Source: Desulfacinum sp.
GTDB taxonomy: Bacteria > Desulfobacterota > Syntrophobacteria > Syntrophobacterales > DSM-9756
Assembly: GCA_014359885.1 (NCBI GenBank)
Contig: JACIYN010000037.1
Coordinates: forward strand, 1 to 32,698
Length of the DNA stretch: 32,698 nt
Reading direction: 5' to 3'
Shown here: positions 29,691 to 32,698 of the stretch, piece by piece
Layout of the letters: every line of letters starts with the position of its first letter
How positions within the stretch are numbered: position 1 is the first letter of the stretch
Translations under genes and position numbers: made by a program
Notes under the pieces: generated by a model
What the model was told of the DNA's origin: nothing
Seen by the model: the letters and a program-made list of their open reading frames with translations, nothing else
The model's database searches: none

Positions 29691-32261
29691 ATGCGCTTTT
29701 TCGTACTCCCCTTGATGATGGCGTTTTTCTGGATGCCGCAGGTGGGCTGGTGCACCGTGGATTCTTCGGATGCCGGGAACGTGGAAATCGCCACAGGGCC
29801 CGACGGGCTTTTGCAGATGGAGCAGCAGGGCAAGGTCACGGTGCGCGCGCTGCGGGGCTGGGGCCGCTTGCCGGATAAGTATGTCAAGCTGGCCCTGCGC
29901 ATGCGCCAGGAGGCCGGGCTCGACCTGTTGGAGGCGGATCTGGAGCGGATCCGGCAATGGGCGACGGATCCCGCCATGGCGTCTTTTCGGGAGGAGCTGG
30001 ATGAGCTGGCTGCTTTTCTGGAGCGCGGTGAGCATCTCGCGTGGGCCCCGGTTGATCCGGCAGCCGTCGTGCCCGCAGGGGCTCTTTTGCGAAGCGGCGG
30101 CAAACGTTGGATCCAGGCGGCGGACGGTCGCCCGGAAGTGCCGGATGCGGCTGGGCACGCGGAATCGAGTGGGCCTGAGCCTGTCCAGGCTGCACCCGAA
30201 CCGTCTACCTTGGCGCCCCCCCTCCCCACCGATGCCGGTCCTGAGGACGGCCTGGAATTTCCCATCAACGATCAGGTCCCTGGCACCTTCCGTGTCAAGT
30301 TGAGGGTCGAGGGGCTGCGACAGGCCACAGCGGCGGACGAGCCCTGGTTTGAGCGCGTGGCGCCGAACCTTCTTCCCGAGAATCCACCGATAGCTGCAAG
30401 AGAACGCGGGTTTTTCGAAAAACGAGCCTCTTTCCTACCCGACCCGGGACATCTCGCCCAGGAAGGGGCCTCGTACCATCGCTTCCTGGGCGTGGCCGCC
30501 CTGGGGACGCCCGTGGTCATCCGAGTGGACGCCCCGGAAAATCCCGCCATCCCTTTGAGCGACCAGGAAGTTCGCGACAAGGTGGCCTACCGTGTGGTGG
30601 GCAAGAGCGTTCTCTTCTTCCCCGTGGATCAGGCGTCGGGTGCCTCCGATATCGGTTTCGAGGAAAGCCATGAAGGAACAGTGCGCTGGACCCCGAGCGC
30701 CGATGCCGGTTCCGGCCGCCCCGTAGGGCCGCGCGCTGTGGGCGTCTACATGGCCTACCTGGTGAAAAAATATGTCGGCAATCATGAACTTGGCGTCCTC
30801 AAGTATAACTACCGACGCATCGGCTGGGTGCTGGTGGCCATGCCGGGAGATGTCTACGAATACGACGGTCGGCTGTACGCCGTGGGGCAACGGGACCCCC
30901 TGGCCACGTCCGCCTCGTCGGCACTTCCTCCGCCCATGGAAAACCCAGATTTCGAGCTCCCCCCGTACGCCCTGAAAAAGCAGGCCGTACGGTTTTCTGA
31001 AGATCTGCGCCAGGTGGCTTGGGTGGAGGGGGAAAAGGACGCAAAGAAGCGTGTCGTTATCAACGGCGTAGCCGGTTCCTGGTATGACGATATCATGCCC
31101 TACGGTATGGGCTTTTCCCCCGGGGGAGATCGCTTCTGTTTTCAGGCGGAAATGGGCGACAAGGAGGTGCTGGTCTGCAATGGAGCCCAGATGCTGGCGT
31201 TCGACGAGATCGAGTTCATGACCTCCAGTCCCGACGGGGGCCACCTCCTGGTGGGGGGACGCAAGGAAGGGTCCAACGTCGTCTATCTGGACGGCAAAGA
31301 GGTCCGCAGGACGGCCAACCGCCTTGCGATGAGTGACGCTGCGGTGGCCCACGACGGAAAGGCCGCGTGGGTGGAAAGAGGAAAAATCCCCGAGACGGGT
31401 GCCGAGTTTGAAATGGTCGTCCGCGAAGACGGCTCCGAGGGAAGGAAGTATCGAAGCATCATCGAAAAACCGCTTTTCACGAAAAACCGCGCCGAACTCT
31501 GGTATATCGCCGAGAAGGAGGACAAAAACCGCTTCTTGGTGCGGAGCGGCGAGGAGCTCACGCCCACCATGGGATCCGGATACAAGTTCACGGTAACTTC
31601 CGACGGTGCCCACTACGCCTTCGTGGCCCAGGTGAGCGCAAACGTTGAATCCATGGTGATCGACGGCCAAATCGGCCCCGAATTCCACCAAATCTGGCAC
31701 CCCGCCATCTTCAGCCCCGACGGATCGCGCCACATCTACTCGGCCTATCGGGACAAGGAGCCTTTTCTGGTGGTGGATGGGCGGGTCGTGTCCCACGGAT
31801 TCGGCCCGCTGGAGAGTATCAGCGGACAGGTCTTTAGCCCCGACGGCGGTCGCTGGGCCGCCGGCTTCGGCTTGAACGGCGAGGACTACGTGGTGGTCGT
31901 GGACGGCAAGGAGGTGGGCCGGGGGAAGGGATCCCCCCGTCAAATTGTTTTCAGTCCCGACGGCGGACGGGTGGCCTGGCTGGAGAAGGGCAAGAAGAGT
32001 TGGCGTGCGTACCTGGACGGCCGGGCCGGTCCGGAGTTTCGGGAAATCTACGACAGGGAGCCGCCGCAGTTCAGTCCCGATGGAAAGCACCTGGTCTACT
32101 TCGCCAGGGACAAAGACAAGAAGATGCACCTGGCGGTCTTCGGCGGTGAGGACAGGGCGCACGACATCGTTCCCCCCCGTGCCGTCTTCCGCCAGTCCGC
32201 AGTGGAATACTGGGGCATCGACGGCAACCGGCTCCGAAAACAGGTGCTCCCCCTGCCCTGA
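29691..32261 (+). CDS. exported beta-propeller (WD40-like/PD40 repeat) protein
   Basis: 856 residues. The signal peptide is 'MRFFVLPLMMAFFWMPQVGW', so the protein is probably periplasmic. The N-terminal ~200 residues are helical then Pro-rich. A middle region (~200-430) contains 'PVVIRVDAPENPAIPL' and 'YMAYLVKKYVGN', not assigned. From ~430 to the end are about eleven repeats of ~38 residues centred on an xFSPDGxRxAW motif, as in TolB-like propellers. The later ones are clearest ('IFSPDGSRHIY', 'VFSPDGGRWAA', 'VFSPDGGRVAW', 'QFSPDGKHLVY'), several with a 'VVVDGKEV'-type strand. Such propellers bind protein partners or ligands. I use the ATG at 29691 (GGAGG five bases upstream) rather than the ATG at 29628, which overlaps the upstream stop but would bury the signal peptide. 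Confidence 0.85.
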   Translation: MRFFVLPLMMAFFWMPQVGWCTVDSSDAGNVEIATGPDGLLQMEQQGKVTVRALRGWGRLPDKYVKLALRMRQEAGLDLLEADLERIRQWATDPAMASFREELDELAAFLERGEHLAWAPVDPAAVVPAGALLRSGGKRWIQAADGRPEVPDAAGHAESSGPEPVQAAPEPSTLAPPLPTDAGPEDGLEFPINDQVPGTFRVKLRVEGLRQATAADEPWFERVAPNLLPENPPIAARERGFFEKRASFLPDPGHLAQEGASYHRFLGVAALGTPVVIRVDAPENPAIPLSDQEVRDKVAYRVVGKSVLFFPVDQASGASDIGFEESHEGTVRWTPSADAGSGRPVGPRAVGVYMAYLVKKYVGNHELGVLKYNYRRIGWVLVAMPGDVYEYDGRLYAVGQRDPLATSASSALPPPMENPDFELPPYALKKQAVRFSEDLRQVAWVEGEKDAKKRVVINGVAGSWYDDIMPYGMGFSPGGDRFCFQAEMGDKEVLVCNGAQMLAFDEIEFMTSSPDGGHLLVGGRKEGSNVVYLDGKEVRRTANRLAMSDAAVAHDGKAAWVERGKIPETGAEFEMVVREDGSEGRKYRSIIEKPLFTKNRAELWYIAEKEDKNRFLVRSGEELTPTMGSGYKFTVTSDGAHYAFVAQVSANVESMVIDGQIGPEFHQIWHPAIFSPDGSRHIYSAYRDKEPFLVVDGRVVSHGFGPLESISGQVFSPDGGRWAAGFGLNGEDYVVVVDGKEVGRGKGSPRQIVFSPDGGRVAWLEKGKKSWRAYLDGRAGPEFREIYDREPPQFSPDGKHLVYFARDKDKKMHLAVFGGEDRAHDIVPPRAVFRQSAVEYWGIDGNRLRKQVLPLP

Positions 32262-32295
32262 TCCCGCCCTGCCTGCTCCCGGTGACGGGGCGGGA
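32262..32295 (+). other. intergenic hairpin between the propeller gene and the last gene
   Basis: An 8-bp inverted repeat (TCCCGCCC at 32262-32269, GGGCGGGA at 32288-32295) with an 18-base loop starts right after the stop codon. There is no T run, so it is not a standard terminator. It might stabilise or attenuate the message. Confidence 0.5.
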
Positions 32296-32327
32296 AGGAG
32301 ACAGTCGAAACGCTTAAGGAGATTTCC

Positions 32328-32698
32328 ATGACGCAAAGTACGGCACGCCGACATCCGAACGCAGCATCTGCGCCCCTGACCCCGCAACAGACGGAAGAAT
32401 GGCTGCGCACTTACCGTCGCCATTCGCGCATCCATGCATGGGGTTTCTTCGCCGTCATCCTGCCTGTGATCCTGGGCGTCATCTGGTGGGAGATGGGGGA
32501 AATCAACGAAGATGTGCTCTATTCCTTCGGCTTCGCGGCCGTGGTGACCTTTTTCCTGGCACTCTGGACTCGCAAAGGAGCGGAGAAGAGCTGGAGCGGG
32601 GTGGTGGAAGACCTTTTCATGAAAAAGGTGAAGAGGCGCCGGGATGGGGGCCTGCCCGACGAGGTGGTCCTCCGGCCTCGGGCTCGCATTCGCACCGA
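32328..32698 (+). CDS. small-domain membrane protein, partial at window edge
   Basis: The frame opens with the ATG at 32328 (AAGGAG seven bases upstream) and runs to the last base without a stop; 123 codons are visible. The N-terminal ~40 residues are polar ('LTPQQTEEWLRTYRRH'). A membrane helix follows at ~43-60 ('FFAVILPVILGVIWW'), then a second at ~69-84 ('SFGFAAVVTFFLALW'), then a basic segment 'FMKKVKRRRDGG' that suggests the following part is cytoplasmic. I do not recognise a family. Direction and spacing place it in the same cluster as the preceding genes. Confidence 0.75.
   Translation, partial: MTQSTARRHPNAASAPLTPQQTEEWLRTYRRHSRIHAWGFFAVILPVILGVIWWEMGEINEDVLYSFGFAAVVTFFLALWTRKGAEKSWSGVVEDLFMKKVKRRRDGGLPDEVVLRPRARIRT

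Noticed and set aside
32262..32295. terminator ending the cluster
   Set aside because: The hairpin has a long loop and no T run, and another gene with a good ribosome-binding site follows directly.

Overview
The window looks like a high-GC chromosome segment from an anaerobic Desulfobacterota-type (deltaproteobacterial) organism, probably a sulfate reducer or syntroph. The reasons are a selenocysteine-containing periplasmic FdhAB formate dehydrogenase with no cytochrome b subunit, FdhE, a CoA-transferase/GNAT fusion, polyferredoxin-like proteins and a chemoreceptor paired with a PhnD-type binding protein. This placement is an inference from gene content; no rRNA or tRNA is present to confirm it.

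Layout. Positions 1-1955 (+) hold the end of a PhnD-like binding protein and a methyl-accepting chemotaxis protein 2 bases downstream, closed by a strong terminator. Positions 1956-2654 hold no gene but contain four hairpin-forming dispersed repeats. Positions 2655-4347 (+) carry a ferredoxin and a RimK-like ATP-grasp ligase. A convergent minus-strand block (9204 down to 4375) reads CoA-transferase/GNAT, HAD phosphatase, minC, minD, minE and a MoaD/ThiS-like protein. Upstream of it, also on the minus strand, are fdhE (own promoter) and fdhA-fdhB (own terminator). fdhA contains an in-frame UGA at 13660-13662 that is read as selenocysteine 194.

The 713-base region 14242-14954 separates fdhA from a divergent plus-strand cluster that runs from 14955 past the right edge. 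The cluster encodes, in order: a periplasmic von Willebrand A protein, an ABC ATPase, an FtsX-like permease, a SUMF1-like protein lacking the catalytic cysteines, two coiled-coil lipoproteins, an S41 PDZ protease, a 1513-residue exported multidomain protein, a polytopic membrane protein, an exported beta-propeller protein and a small membrane protein cut by the window edge. ATPase, permease and SUMF1 genes overlap, and so do the two lipoprotein genes and the protease gene.

The core of this cluster matches in family and in mirror-image order the TagQ-TagR-TagS-TagT-PpkA envelope-signalling module that posttranslationally controls type VI secretion in Pseudomonas aeruginosa. Here the PpkA-like protein keeps only the sensory VWA part and has no kinase domain, no T6SS structural gene is visible, and a protease and several large exported proteins are added. 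I regard it as a kinase-less, envelope-spanning sensing or stress module of unknown output, and the best candidate for an undescribed system in the window.
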